From assembly GCA_028869185.1 (NCBI GenBank), contig JAGWTA010000025.1, forward strand, positions 1 to 35,765: 35,765 nucleotides of DNA, in the 5' to 3' direction. Under the pieces are notes generated by a model. It was given only the letters and a program-made list of their open reading frames with translations, ran no database searches and was not told where the DNA came from. Position 1 is the stretch's first letter. Each line of letters begins with the position of its first letter. Positions 1 to 7,599 of this stretch are shown here, in pieces. The position numbers were made by a program, and so were the translations under genes. The DNA is from Hyphomicrobiales bacterium. Lineage in GTDB: Bacteria > Pseudomonadota > Alphaproteobacteria > Rhizobiales > Beijerinckiaceae.

Positions 1-330
1 AACGATTTTGTAGTTCGCCTTGAGCAAAAAATTGTAGCGCACGGTCAGCGCGCCGTCGGCGGCGAATTCGCCTTCCCCCGTCAGCACTGTCTCGGGACCG
101 TTCGGTCCTCCCCTGCGACAAGCGTCGCGAACCAAAACGCCCCCACGGAGTGGGTCGCCGGAATAGCGCGTCGTGCCATAGTCGCAACCATTGGTGATGA
201 ACATCGGATAGCGCGCAACTTCGCGCCACGCGCCGCGATACAGAGCTGCGCGATCGCTCAGCGGGCTTGCGGCGGCGCCAAGCGGCGCCAGAGCGGCGAA
301 CAGGCCGAAAATTCTCAGGATTTTCCGCAT
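1..330 (-). CDS. Lipocalin-like secreted protein (3' end cut by window edge)
   Basis: The reading frame starts at ATG 330 and is open to the left edge, giving 110 visible residues. The first ~20 residues (MRKILRIFGLFAALAPLGAA) are a typical signal peptide. The following segment REVARYPMFITNGCDYGTTR resembles the first conserved block of bacterial Blc-type lipocalins (the W/Y-x-E-[IV]-A-R pattern followed by a Cys). Such proteins bind lipids in the periplasm or outer membrane; there is no obvious lipobox Cys in the signal peptide. It lies 8 nt after the stop of the upstream methyltransferase and is the last visible gene of the sigma-factor operon, fitting a role in handling damaged or modified lipids. 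The family call is from short similarity and is moderate. Confidence 0.6.
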   Translation of the reverse strand, partial: MRKILRIFGLFAALAPLGAAASPLSDRAALYRGAWREVARYPMFITNGCDYGTTRYSGDPLRGGVLVRDACRRGGPNGPETVLTGEGEFAADGALTVRYNFLLKANYKIV

Positions 331-338
331 CGCTTCTC

Positions 339-1367
339 TCACCCTGCGTGCGAAGGACGCATGAGATAATGACCAACGCCCCAAACCGAACCGCCCGCAT
401 GGCCGAAGAGACCTTCGGTCGCGAGAAAGAACCAGCGCCACCGCGTCATCCAGAGCCGCGTTTGCGCGCCATAGACAGGCCGCAAGATCGTTTCGATCTC
501 GCTTTCCGCGTCGTCGAATCTGGCGAGCCAGTCGCGAGCCGTGCGGGCGTAATGGTCCCCGGACCAGCGCCAGTCGCGCTCGACAGAGAAAAGGTCGGGA
601 AAATGTTTGGGCAACGCGTGAGAAGGCATCATGCCGCCGGTAAAAAAATGTTGGGCGATCCAATTTGTTTGGTCAGCGTGATCGAACCGGTAGGCGCCGT
701 TCGCATGCGTAAACACATGAAGAAACAGGCGGCCCTCTGCAGTCAGCCATGACAGGCAACGGCCGAGCAGGGCGCGCCAGTTCGCCATATGCTCGAACAT
801 CTCGACCGACACGATTCGGTCGAAACGCCGAACAGTGTCGAAAACATTCATGTCGGCTGTCACGACCTGCAAATTTTGCAGTCCCCGACGGCGCGCCAGC
901 GCATCGATGGTCTGACGCTGCGTGTTGGAGTTGGAAACCGCGAGAATGTGCGCATTGGGGAATTTTTCCGCCATATACAGAGACAAAGATCCCCAGCCGC
1001 AGCCCAATTCAAGAATGTGCATGCCATCGCGAATTTCGGCGCGCTCGACCGTCTGCTTGAGCGCTTCCGTCTCAGCCTCGTCCAGCGTGGACTCCGGCGA
1101 TGCGTAATAGCAGCACGAATATTTTCGCCGCGCGCCAAGCACGGTTTCGAAAAAGGCGGCGGGCACCTCGTAATGCTGGGTGTTTGCCGCCGCAACATGC
1201 AGCGCAATCGGCAAGCGCGCCATGTCTTCGAGAAATTGCGCCTCTGCGTCAGGCTCCAGCCTGGCGAGCCGGCGCGCGGTGTCGGCGACGAAAGCGCTGA
1301 TCGCCGCGCGTGTCACGAAATCGGGCGGCGGCGCGCGCTCGGCCAAGGTGATGAGACGTGCGAGCAC
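339..1367 (-). CDS. SAM-dependent methyltransferase of the cyclopropane synthase / coclaurine N-methyltransferase-like group
   Basis: This is a 342-residue protein if started at GTG 1367. That start has a good ribosome site (AGGAGA, 6 nt spacing) 14 nt after the DUF2147 stop. An in-frame ATG at 1433 would overlap DUF2147 by about 50 nt and has no better site. It shows the SAM motif LELGCGWGSLSLYMAEKFP, then AVSNSNTQR, the block FDRIVSVEMFEHMANW, and FFTGGMMPSHALP. These are hallmarks of the coclaurine-N-methyltransferase-like branch rather than classical CfaA. Relatives act on small amines or on unsaturated fatty acyl chains. Its place in an RpoE/ChrR operon with a second, classical Cfa-type enzyme suggests lipid methylation, but the substrate is inferred only. 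Confidence 0.8.
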   Translation of the reverse strand: MLARLITLAERAPPPDFVTRAAISAFVADTARRLARLEPDAEAQFLEDMARLPIALHVAAANTQHYEVPAAFFETVLGARRKYSCCYYASPESTLDEAETEALKQTVERAEIRDGMHILELGCGWGSLSLYMAEKFPNAHILAVSNSNTQRQTIDALARRRGLQNLQVVTADMNVFDTVRRFDRIVSVEMFEHMANWRALLGRCLSWLTAEGRLFLHVFTHANGAYRFDHADQTNWIAQHFFTGGMMPSHALPKHFPDLFSVERDWRWSGDHYARTARDWLARFDDAESEIETILRPVYGAQTRLWMTRWRWFFLATEGLFGHAGGSVWGVGHYLMRPSHAG

Positions 1368-1381
1368 GGACAATCTCCTGC

Positions 1382-1747
1382 TTATGGCGCCTTGCGCCAG
1401 GACACGGTTTTGCACAGAACGCCCAGCAAGCAACCGCGCGTCGTCATCGTCGTGTCGGTAAACCGCATGTCGATGGCGTAGGTGCGATTGCGCTTGACGT
1501 CATAGGCCTTGCCGGAAAGCCGACCTGCGCCGTCTGGTTTGACGCTAAGAACAAGCCGGTCGCCGACGCTTTCACCATTGGTTTGATCGCGTATCACGGT
1601 GTTCGTCGCGCACAATTGTCGACCGCAGGGCTCGAACCGGACGACGGCGGCGCCGTCCCCGCGAATCCATAGGCCGTGCGGCGCCGATTGGGCTACGGCG
1701 GGCGCAGCCATGGCGACGGTGATTGCAAGCGCTTCGCTCCATCGCAT
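1382..1747 (-). CDS. DUF2147 family secreted protein
   Basis: The protein has 121 residues. The first ~20 residues form a signal peptide ending near AVAQSA. The mature part has the DUF2147 landmarks: GLWIRGDGAAVVRFEPCGRQ near the N-terminus, a G-x-AYD-x-x-R-x-x-TY core, and the C-terminal RGCLLGVLCKTVSWRK. The Cys residues (PCGRQLCA and RGCLLGVLC) could pair in the periplasm. ATG 1747 has a GGAGG site 8 nt upstream. The biochemical function of the family is not established. An ECF-type promoter lies directly before this gene, so it begins a sub-operon with the methyltransferase and lipocalin downstream. Confidence 0.8.
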   Translation of the reverse strand: MRWSEALAITVAMAAPAVAQSAPHGLWIRGDGAAVVRFEPCGRQLCATNTVIRDQTNGESVGDRLVLSVKPDGAGRLSGKAYDVKRNRTYAIDMRFTDTTMTTRGCLLGVLCKTVSWRKAP

Positions 1748-1768
1748 GCGCGCATCCTCCTACGACGC

Positions 1769-1796
1769 TATACGCACGGCAGACAGAGATGGATCA
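1769..1796 (-). promoter_or_regulatory. Internal ECF (RpoE-type) promoter P2
   Basis: On the minus strand TGATCC (1796-1791) is followed by 16 nt and CGTATA (1774-1769), giving a start site about 15 nt before the DUF2147 ATG at 1747. The element matches P1 upstream of the operon in both hexamers and spacing, sharing GTGATCCA and GCGTAT. TGATCC is the -35 of RpoE/ChrR-family promoters. The TGA of the -35 is also the stop codon of the DUF1295 gene. Confidence 0.7.
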
Positions 1797-2588
1797 CGAG
1801 GCGCGCGAAAAGAAGCGTCTCGGATCGGGGAAAAAAGCAGGCGTTCGCCGCGCATAAGCCTCGAAGGCTTGCCCGCGCGTACGCCGCATATGCGCTTCCA
1901 GATGCGGAACGCCCGATGCATAGCGCAACAGCCAGTACATCATTGCGGGCGCTGCAAGCGCCGCCCACGAAACGAACGATGCAGGCGGCGCCAAAGCCAA
2001 GGCTGCAACCGCGGCCCAAAAAAGCCATTCAAAAAAATAATTGGGATGGCGCGAGATGCGCCAAAGACCGCGATCGCAAATCCTGTCGACTGTCGGGGCG
2101 CGACGCCATGCAGCCAGTTGCGCATCGGCCACCGCTTCCCCTGCAATCGAAGCAAATGCGCAGACAGTCAACAGCACCGCGCCGAGCGACCAAACCGGCG
2201 CGGGCGCCTTTGCAGCAAGCAGCGCGCAGCTGACGAGAACAAAGCCGGCCAACGCCTGAATTTGCAGGAAGGCCAAAAGCCGCACGCTGGCTTGTGCGCC
2301 CCAGCTTTGCATCAAGGCGGCATAACGAGCGTCGACAGGCGTCTTGCGGGTCCGCGCGAAAAGATGTGCGCCGAGTCGCAGCGACCAGGCGCCGACCGCT
2401 GCGCCGATCAGGAGCGCCCGCTGCTGCGCCAAGGGCGCCAGCGCCAAGGCGCCCAGCGTCGCCGCGCCGACGGCGAACGTCCAGATCACATCGATCCAAC
2501 CACTGCCGCCGGTGCGGCGTTCGACCGCCCAGGCAAGCGTCATAGCCGTGGTGAGAAGGAGCGCCGCCGTCACAAGCGCGGCGGTCAT
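1794..2588 (-). CDS. DUF1295 integral membrane protein (steroid 5-alpha-reductase-like fold)
   Basis: The protein has 264 residues starting at ATG 2588, which overlaps the ChrR stop codon as ATGA. Several hydrophobic segments run through the protein. The C-terminal part carries the DUF1295 signature: SGWIDVIWTFAVG near the N-terminus, then DRGLWRISRHPNYFFEWLFW, where the RHPNYF motif is shared with steroid reductases and isoprenylcysteine methyltransferases. The latter use NADPH or SAM at the membrane; the actual reaction here is unknown. DUF1295 proteins recur beside Cfa, DUF1365 and FAD oxidase genes, suggesting a step in acyl-chain modification. Confidence 0.85.
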   Translation of the reverse strand: MTAALVTAALLLTTAMTLAWAVERRTGGSGWIDVIWTFAVGAATLGALALAPLAQQRALLIGAAVGAWSLRLGAHLFARTRKTPVDARYAALMQSWGAQASVRLLAFLQIQALAGFVLVSCALLAAKAPAPVWSLGAVLLTVCAFASIAGEAVADAQLAAWRRAPTVDRICDRGLWRISRHPNYFFEWLFWAAVAALALAPPASFVSWAALAAPAMMYWLLRYASGVPHLEAHMRRTRGQAFEAYARRTPAFFPDPRRFFSRAS

Positions 2589-3220
2589 CGCATCGCCCAG
2601 CGCGCGAACCGGCCTGTCAGACCGCCTGCAATCACCGAGCCTGCGGTCGCGATAAGGCACACGCATCCGGCTTGCGTATCGGCGACCGGCTGATGCACGG
2701 TCTGCTCGTTTTCCTCGATGAACGCGCCGGTCTCGAAGCGGCCCCCCTCATCGATATAGGCGCCTTCGAGAATCACGGTCCATTCGGCCGCGTCGTGGCC
2801 ATGCGCGAGCATCGAAAGGCCGGGGCCAATTTTCATGACAAACGTTTTCAATGCGGCGCCCGGAACGCTGATGGGCGCGATACGCCGGCCCGGGCCCGCC
2901 CAACGCCAGGACAACGCCTCGAATGACGGTTGGGCAAACGCTGCAACGTCTTCGGGCGTCTCGTGAGGCTGCTTTTGCGCAATCCGCGCAAAAGCGCGAT
3001 CAAGGCTGCCCGCTGTCAGCGTGGCGGGCTCTTCCGCATCGAGCAGCGTTGCGCCCAATTGCGTGAAAAGCGCAATGCGCGCGCGTGTGGTTTCACAGCG
3101 CGCCAAATGGGCGTCGACCAGCAGCCGCAACGCTGGATCCAGAACGCCTGAGGCATAACGCAGGCAGATTTCGTCCGACGGCGTATGCGCGCTGCTGGAT
3201 GGAAGCGCATTCAAAGCCAT
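2585..3220 (-). CDS. chrR: Anti-sigma factor ChrR (cupin type), with one zinc ligand missing
   Basis: The protein has 211 residues and its ATG overlaps the sigma factor stop by one base (TAATG). The N-terminal anti-sigma domain should bind zinc through H-x24/25-H-x3-C-x2-C. Here H12, H38 and C42 are present but the last position is T45 (codon ACA, 3086-3088). The C-terminal cupin keeps its metal set: H140, H142, E146 and H176, plus a C-x-C pair at 186/188, spaced as in Rhodobacter sphaeroides ChrR. In known systems ChrR holds RpoE inactive until singlet oxygen triggers its release and turnover. Whether the N-terminal site still binds zinc with a substitute ligand (for example C19) is open. 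Confidence 0.9.
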   Translation of the reverse strand: MALNALPSSSAHTPSDEICLRYASGVLDPALRLLVDAHLARCETTRARIALFTQLGATLLDAEEPATLTAGSLDRAFARIAQKQPHETPEDVAAFAQPSFEALSWRWAGPGRRIAPISVPGAALKTFVMKIGPGLSMLAHGHDAAEWTVILEGAYIDEGGRFETGAFIEENEQTVHQPVADTQAGCVCLIATAGSVIAGGLTGRFARWAMR

Positions 3221-3774
3221 TATTCGTCCTCCAGCGCGGCGCGCAATTTGGCGAGCGCGAGGCGTATCCGCGATTTCACGGTGCCGAGCGGTATGCCGAG
3301 CAGGCGCGCAATCTCGCTTTGGGAAGCGTCGCGAAAAAACGCCAAAAGCACCACACGGCGCTGGTCCGCCGGCAGCGCCGCGATCAACGGCTGAAGCCGC
3401 GTGGCGTCAAATCCTGCCTCGAGCGTCGGTTCGCCGCCCGAAATCTCGAGCGCTGCGCCGTCGAGCGGCGCGTGCGCGGCGAATTTAGCCTCCCGCCGTA
3501 GCCGATCAATTCGCGTATTGACGGCGATGGCGAAAACCCAGGCGGACGCGGATCCGCGTTGTGGATCGAACTGCGCAGCGCGCCGCCAAACCGCCGTCAT
3601 CGCATCTTGCGCCACGTCTTCGGCGGCGTCGGCAGGCAAGCCGAACCGCATCGCCTGCGCCTTGATGCGTGGTGCGTAATAGCCGAAAAGCGCCGCGAAC
3701 GCCTCGCGATCGGCGCTGCCGGCGATGGCTGCGATCAGGTGCGCCCGGCGCGTATCGTCGTCGATGGGCTCCAT
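3220..3774 (-). CDS. rpoE: ECF RNA polymerase sigma factor RpoE (ChrR-controlled, ECF11-like)
   Basis: The protein has 184 residues from ATG 3774; an upstream in-frame ATG at 3837 adds 21 residues unlike ECF proteins and is less likely. Region 2 (DVAQDAMTAVWRRAAQFDPQ, then ASAWVFAIAVNTRIDRLRR) and region 4 (LPADQRRVVLLAFFRDASQS followed by an LGIPLGTVKSRIRLALAKLR helix-turn-helix) are clear. Its direct coupling to chrR identifies the singlet-oxygen-responsive type. It sits fifth in the operon, so activity at promoter P1 raises its own level. The two TGATCC promoters in this window are its probable targets. No promoter of this kind was seen immediately upstream of the gene itself. Confidence 0.9.
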   Translation of the reverse strand: MEPIDDDTRRAHLIAAIAGSADREAFAALFGYYAPRIKAQAMRFGLPADAAEDVAQDAMTAVWRRAAQFDPQRGSASAWVFAIAVNTRIDRLRREAKFAAHAPLDGAALEISGGEPTLEAGFDATRLQPLIAALPADQRRVVLLAFFRDASQSEIARLLGIPLGTVKSRIRLALAKLRAALEDE

Positions 3775-3840
3775 ACGCCACGCATGCGTTCTCGCGCACG
3801 TCCCGTCAAGCCGATACCCAAGAGCAGGGAAGCGCATCGC

Positions 3841-5073
3841 CTATCGTCCCGGCGCCTGGAAAACGACGTGCCGCACGTCGACCGTTCCGACCATAAATCC
3901 GGCTTCGCAGTACGCCAGATAGTACCGCCACAGACGGCGGAAACGTTCATCGAAGCCGAGCGCGGCGACAGCTTCCGTCGCCTGCTCGAATTTCCGGCGC
4001 CACAGGCGGCACGTGGCTGCGTAATCGGCGCCAAATGCGCGTTCGCCAGCGAGCGCAAGGCCGGCGTCAGCGCCAAGCGTGCGCAGATGGGAGGGCGTCG
4101 GCAGCATGCCGCCGGGAAAGATATGCGCTCGGATAAAATCCATTTCGCGCTGATAGCGCTCGAACAAATCCTCGCGGATGGTGATGACCTGCAACGCCGC
4201 CCGGCCGCCGGGCTTTAGCCGTTGCTTCAGAACATTGAAGTAGCCGCGCCAATAAGCCTGACCGACCGCTTCGAACATCTCGATTGAAACAATCGCGTCG
4301 TAGACGCCTTTTTCGTCGCGATAATCGCGCAATGCGATCTCGACCGCGTGGCCAAGACCAGCTCTTTCGATGCGCTCCCGCGCAAATTGCGCCTGCGATT
4401 TCGAAATGGTGAGAGCTGTAACGCGGGCGCCGCGCTCGCGCGCCGCCCATTCCGCAAATCCGCCCCAGCCGCAACCGATTTCGAGAACATGCGAACCTGG
4501 TCGGATATTGGCGGCATCCGCTATCGCGGCATATTTGCGCATCTGCGCGCTTTCGAGATCGCCATCGACGCCAAGCGCCGAGGAGTAGGTCATCGAAGGG
4601 TCGAGCCAAAGCTGATAAAAGCGATTTCCAAGATCGTAATGCGCGTGAATATTCCGGCGGGAGCCCGCGCGCGAATTGCGCCGCGTGAAAAAACGCGCCA
4701 TCTGCACGATGCGCACGAAAGGATGCGCAGAATAGCGGTCGATCAAATGCTGGTTTTCGGCAAGCAGCGCGATCAAGGCGACGAGATCGTCGCTCGTCCA
4801 TTCGCCCGCAATATAACCCTCCGCGAAGCCGACGTCGCCCGCCGCCAGTCGCCGAAGACAAGCGTAGGACCGCAGCGCAAGACGCGCGCTTGGGCCGGGC
4901 TGTCGGCCGGAAAAATGGGCGCTGCGCCCGTCCGGCAATGTCAGATCGAGCTCGCCCGCTTGCAAATCGAGCAAAGCATGCAGCGCCTTGCGCACGGGCG
5001 CGGGAATTCCTTCAGACCGGATCAAGTCGATCGCCGGCGTGACATTGCCGGAGGAATGTTGAATGTCGGTCAT
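3841..5073 (-). CDS. Cyclopropane-fatty-acyl-phospholipid synthase family methyltransferase
   Basis: The protein has 410 residues, a normal length for the Cfa family. The SAM site is VLEIGCGWGGFAEWAARERG. Family blocks follow: LTISKSQAQFARERI, YDAIVSIEMFEAVGQAYW, YQREMDFIRAHIFPGGMLPT and a C-terminal YYLAYCEAGFMVGTVDVRH. Such enzymes add a methylene or methyl group to the double bond of acyl chains in membrane phospholipids. Its ATG overlaps the DUF1365 stop as ATGA, so the two are translationally coupled. Cfa-type enzymes in RpoE/ChrR regulons are linked to methylated and furan fatty acids, so it may make branched rather than cyclopropane chains. That product assignment is inference. Confidence 0.88.
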   Translation of the reverse strand: MTDIQHSSGNVTPAIDLIRSEGIPAPVRKALHALLDLQAGELDLTLPDGRSAHFSGRQPGPSARLALRSYACLRRLAAGDVGFAEGYIAGEWTSDDLVALIALLAENQHLIDRYSAHPFVRIVQMARFFTRRNSRAGSRRNIHAHYDLGNRFYQLWLDPSMTYSSALGVDGDLESAQMRKYAAIADAANIRPGSHVLEIGCGWGGFAEWAARERGARVTALTISKSQAQFARERIERAGLGHAVEIALRDYRDEKGVYDAIVSIEMFEAVGQAYWRGYFNVLKQRLKPGGRAALQVITIREDLFERYQREMDFIRAHIFPGGMLPTPSHLRTLGADAGLALAGERAFGADYAATCRLWRRKFEQATEAVAALGFDERFRRLWRYYLAYCEAGFMVGTVDVRHVVFQAPGR

Positions 5074-5891
5074 AAATCCTCGCTCGTCGCGCTGAGGCGT
5101 GAATAGAGGCCGGGCTGATTGATGCTGACGGGTGCGGGTGGGCGCGGACGCGGCCGAATTCGATGGCCGCGCAGCATAAGCGCCAGCGCTTGTCGATGGA
5201 TCGCGGCGAGCGCTTTGAAACCCAAAAGCGGGGTTCTGGCGATGCGCCCGACAATTGCAGAAATGTTCGGCGCAAACGGCCGCGCAACGAGCAGCGCGGT
5301 CAGCTCCACGCCCGCGCGGCCTTTCTCGATGATCTTCAGGGCAAACCCGCCTTCGTGCGGCGGCGTCAGCAAAAACCGGTAACGCAGCGCCATATCCATG
5401 AACGGCGAGACGTAGAAAATTTTATCAGCCTCATGCGCCGCCGGCGCTCCGTTCGAATTTGTGACGAGCGTTTCGAAATAGCTATGGCGTTCGCCGAACG
5501 TGTTGCGCACCTCATAAAGGACGCTTGTAGGGCGGTCGGCGCGATCAAAACCGACATAGACAGACAGCGGGTTGAACACATACCCAAGAATGCGCGGGAA
5601 ACAGGCCAAGATGATGCGCGAGGGCGCCGCCAGCCCATTCTGCGCGTGCAACGTATCGATGTAAGCGCGTAAGGAGGAGCCGTCGCAGAGGCCATGATCG
5701 CGCTCGTCGAATCCGAGCAGATTAAACCGGCCGACCGAGAAAAGCGGGTTGACGGCGTCGGCCTCGCGAAGCTGATCAAGATCGACGAGGATCGATACCA
5801 TCGCGTAGCGAAACCGCAGCGGCCGCGCGCCGAGACGGGCGTGGAAAATATCCGAATCGCAAAAAGCGATCGCGCCGTTCATTGCGGCCAT
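5070..5891 (-). CDS. DUF1365 family protein
   Basis: The protein has 273 residues. ATG 5891 has GGAGG 6 nt upstream and overlaps the FAD gene by 13 nt; an internal ATG at 5882 would give an ATGA overlap instead. Typical DUF1365 segments are present: HARLGARPLRFRYAMVSILV, then FPRILGYVFNPLSVYVGFDR, LYEVRNTFGERHSYF, and DKIFYVSPFMDMALRYRFLL. No catalytic function has been assigned to the family. It is almost always found with the FAD oxidoreductase and Cfa enzyme, as here, which suggests a lipid-modifying complex or pathway. Confidence 0.88.
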   Translation of the reverse strand: MAAMNGAIAFCDSDIFHARLGARPLRFRYAMVSILVDLDQLREADAVNPLFSVGRFNLLGFDERDHGLCDGSSLRAYIDTLHAQNGLAAPSRIILACFPRILGYVFNPLSVYVGFDRADRPTSVLYEVRNTFGERHSYFETLVTNSNGAPAAHEADKIFYVSPFMDMALRYRFLLTPPHEGGFALKIIEKGRAGVELTALLVARPFAPNISAIVGRIARTPLLGFKALAAIHRQALALMLRGHRIRPRPRPPAPVSINQPGLYSRLSATSEDL

Positions 5892-7144
5892 GGCGCGCCT
5901 CCGTCGAAGGCCTGAGCTGCCGAGATGCCAGACCGCAGGCCATCTTCGTGAAAACCGTATCCAGTCCAGGCGCCGGCGAAGCGGATCGCCCCTTTCTGAA
6001 TTTGCGGAAGACGCGCCTGCGCCGCAAAAGCCGCCGCATCGTACAGCGGGTGGTCATAGGCGCGTTCGGCGAAGACGGCTTCCGGCGCGATGTCGCGATC
6101 GGGGTTGAGCGTGATAAACAGGGGTGTGGATTCGGGAATGGATTGCAGACGGTTCATCCAGTAGGTGACCGCTGGACGCGCGGCGCGGTTACGGCGCAAA
6201 ACGTTCCACGACGCCCAGGCTTCGCGCCGTTTCGGCATCAAACCTGCGTTGCGATGCACGACAACCGTATTCGCGCTGACACGGAAGGCGCCAAGCACGC
6301 GACGCTCTTCGTCCGTCGCGTCGGTGAGCAGCGCGAGCGCGGTCGGCGCATGCGTCGCAAGAATCGCGGCGTCGAATTGCTCGACGGCTCCGTCGTGAAG
6401 CTGCAGCATGACGCCGCCTTCCGTACGCCGCACCGCGCGAACGGGGGCAGCAAGCCGAACGCATGCGCCGAGTTTTTCCTGCAAGACTGCGACATAAGAA
6501 CGGCTGCCGCCTGCCACAGTGCGCCAGACAGGGCGTTTCCAATGCAACAGCCGGTGATTTTCGAAAAAATTGAGAAAGGCGCGCGCAGGAAAATCAAGCG
6601 TCTCGTCTTGCGACATCGACCAGATCGCAGCGCCCATAGGGGCGACATAATTGTCGCGTAGATCGGCGCCAAAGCCGCGTGCAGCGATATAATCGCCAAG
6701 CGTCTCTTCGCCGATTGCGCCTGACGCCATGTCGGCGAGCGCGCGTTCCTGGAAACGCCGCACCGCATTCAGGAAAAGCAAGAATCGGGGCGAAAAAGCG
6801 TTGCGCCGTTGCGCGAAAAGGCCGGAAACGGGGCGTGTGTCCCGGCCCGCCCATTCGAAAGCGCCGTCGGAACAGGAAAGCGAAAAGCTCATATCCGAAG
6901 CGAGCGTTTCAACGCCAGCCCAACGCAAAAGCTGGGTGAAATTCGGATAATTCAGCTCATTGTAGACGATGAAGCCGGTGTCGACGGCGATTTTGCGACC
7001 ATCGTAATCCACGTCGATCGTATGAGCGTGGCCGCCAAGAGTGCCTTCCTTCTCGAACAGCGCGACGCTCGTCTGCGGCCGCTCGCTGAGCGCGATTGCT
7101 GCGCCCAAACCTGCAACGCCGGCGCCGATGACGGCTACCCTCAT
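5879..7144 (-). CDS. FAD-dependent amine-oxidase-like oxidoreductase
   Basis: The protein has 421 residues; ATG 7144 overlaps the DUF2177 stop as ATGA. The N-terminus is a Rossmann FAD site, MRVAVIGAGVAGLGAAIALS, followed by EKEGTLGGHAHT and the conserved block DTGFIVYNELNYPNFTQLLR. The C-terminal FAD contact is FAGAWTGYGFHEDGLRSG. This is the NAD(P)-binding/amine-oxidase family that accompanies DUF1365 and Cfa genes in many bacteria. In the R. sphaeroides ChrR regulon related flavoproteins act on methylated acyl chains on the way to furan fatty acids. I infer a desaturation or oxygenation role here, not a proven one. Confidence 0.85.
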   Translation of the reverse strand: MRVAVIGAGVAGLGAAIALSERPQTSVALFEKEGTLGGHAHTIDVDYDGRKIAVDTGFIVYNELNYPNFTQLLRWAGVETLASDMSFSLSCSDGAFEWAGRDTRPVSGLFAQRRNAFSPRFLLFLNAVRRFQERALADMASGAIGEETLGDYIAARGFGADLRDNYVAPMGAAIWSMSQDETLDFPARAFLNFFENHRLLHWKRPVWRTVAGGSRSYVAVLQEKLGACVRLAAPVRAVRRTEGGVMLQLHDGAVEQFDAAILATHAPTALALLTDATDEERRVLGAFRVSANTVVVHRNAGLMPKRREAWASWNVLRRNRAARPAVTYWMNRLQSIPESTPLFITLNPDRDIAPEAVFAERAYDHPLYDAAAFAAQARLPQIQKGAIRFAGAWTGYGFHEDGLRSGISAAQAFDGGAPWPQ

Positions 7145-7548
7145 CGCAAGCCCCAGCGAATGCCGGCGTAAGCGCCGATTGTCGCGGCGACGGTTGTGGC
7201 GACGACGCCCCAAAGCACGTCGACAAAGGTGACGATGGCCGGCCAATCGCGCATCACCGCCCAATTGGTGAAATCATACGCGCCGTATGCGACAAATCCC
7301 AACACGAGAGCAGGGCCGATGGCCGCCTTCCAATTCTGGGCCGCGAGCGCCGGGCTCAGCGCAAAATACGCAATGCCGAACATAAAGGCGCAATAAAAGA
7401 TAATCGCGGGAAGAATTTTATAATTCTCGGTCAGGAGATGCCCGATATTGTTTTTATAAAAAGACTGGGCGACGACGCCGAGCCAAACGCCATCCATCGC
7501 CAGGAACGAAATCGTCGTCGCCGCTATGGCGATTGCAAGGCTGGGCAT
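7141..7548 (-). CDS. DUF2177 family membrane protein
   Basis: The protein has 135 residues with about four hydrophobic segments. The start at ATG 7548 is chosen because GGAG lies 6 nt upstream; an in-frame ATG at 7581 falls upstream of the expected transcription start. Family landmarks are LAMDGVWLGVVAQSFYKNNI near the N-terminus and VAYGAYDFTNWAVMRDWPAI in the middle. The function of the family is unknown. It is the first gene of the operon, about 15 nt after the predicted start site of ECF promoter P1, and is translationally coupled to the FAD gene. Confidence 0.85.
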   Translation of the reverse strand: MPSLAIAIAATTISFLAMDGVWLGVVAQSFYKNNIGHLLTENYKILPAIIFYCAFMFGIAYFALSPALAAQNWKAAIGPALVLGFVAYGAYDFTNWAVMRDWPAIVTFVDVLWGVVATTVAATIGAYAGIRWGLR

Positions 7549-7569
7549 AGTCACTCCATTTCTTAGAGC

Positions 7570-7597
7570 GATACGCTGCAACCCTGGCGTTGGATCA
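7570..7597 (-). promoter_or_regulatory. ECF (RpoE-type) promoter P1 of the stress operon
   Basis: On the minus strand TGATCC (7597-7592), a 16-nt spacer and CGTATC (7575-7570) precede the DUF2177 ATG at 7548. TGATCC is the diagnostic -35 of RpoE/ChrR-type sigma factors. The same arrangement recurs at 1769-1796. Because rpoE and chrR lie downstream, this promoter should create positive feedback. Confidence 0.8.
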
Positions 7598-7599
7598 CA

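Noticed and set aside
3775-3837. Upstream ATG (3837) for rpoE
   Set aside because: It would add 21 residues absent from typical ECF sigma factors. Neither start has a strong ribosome site, so the shorter form was preferred but is not proven.
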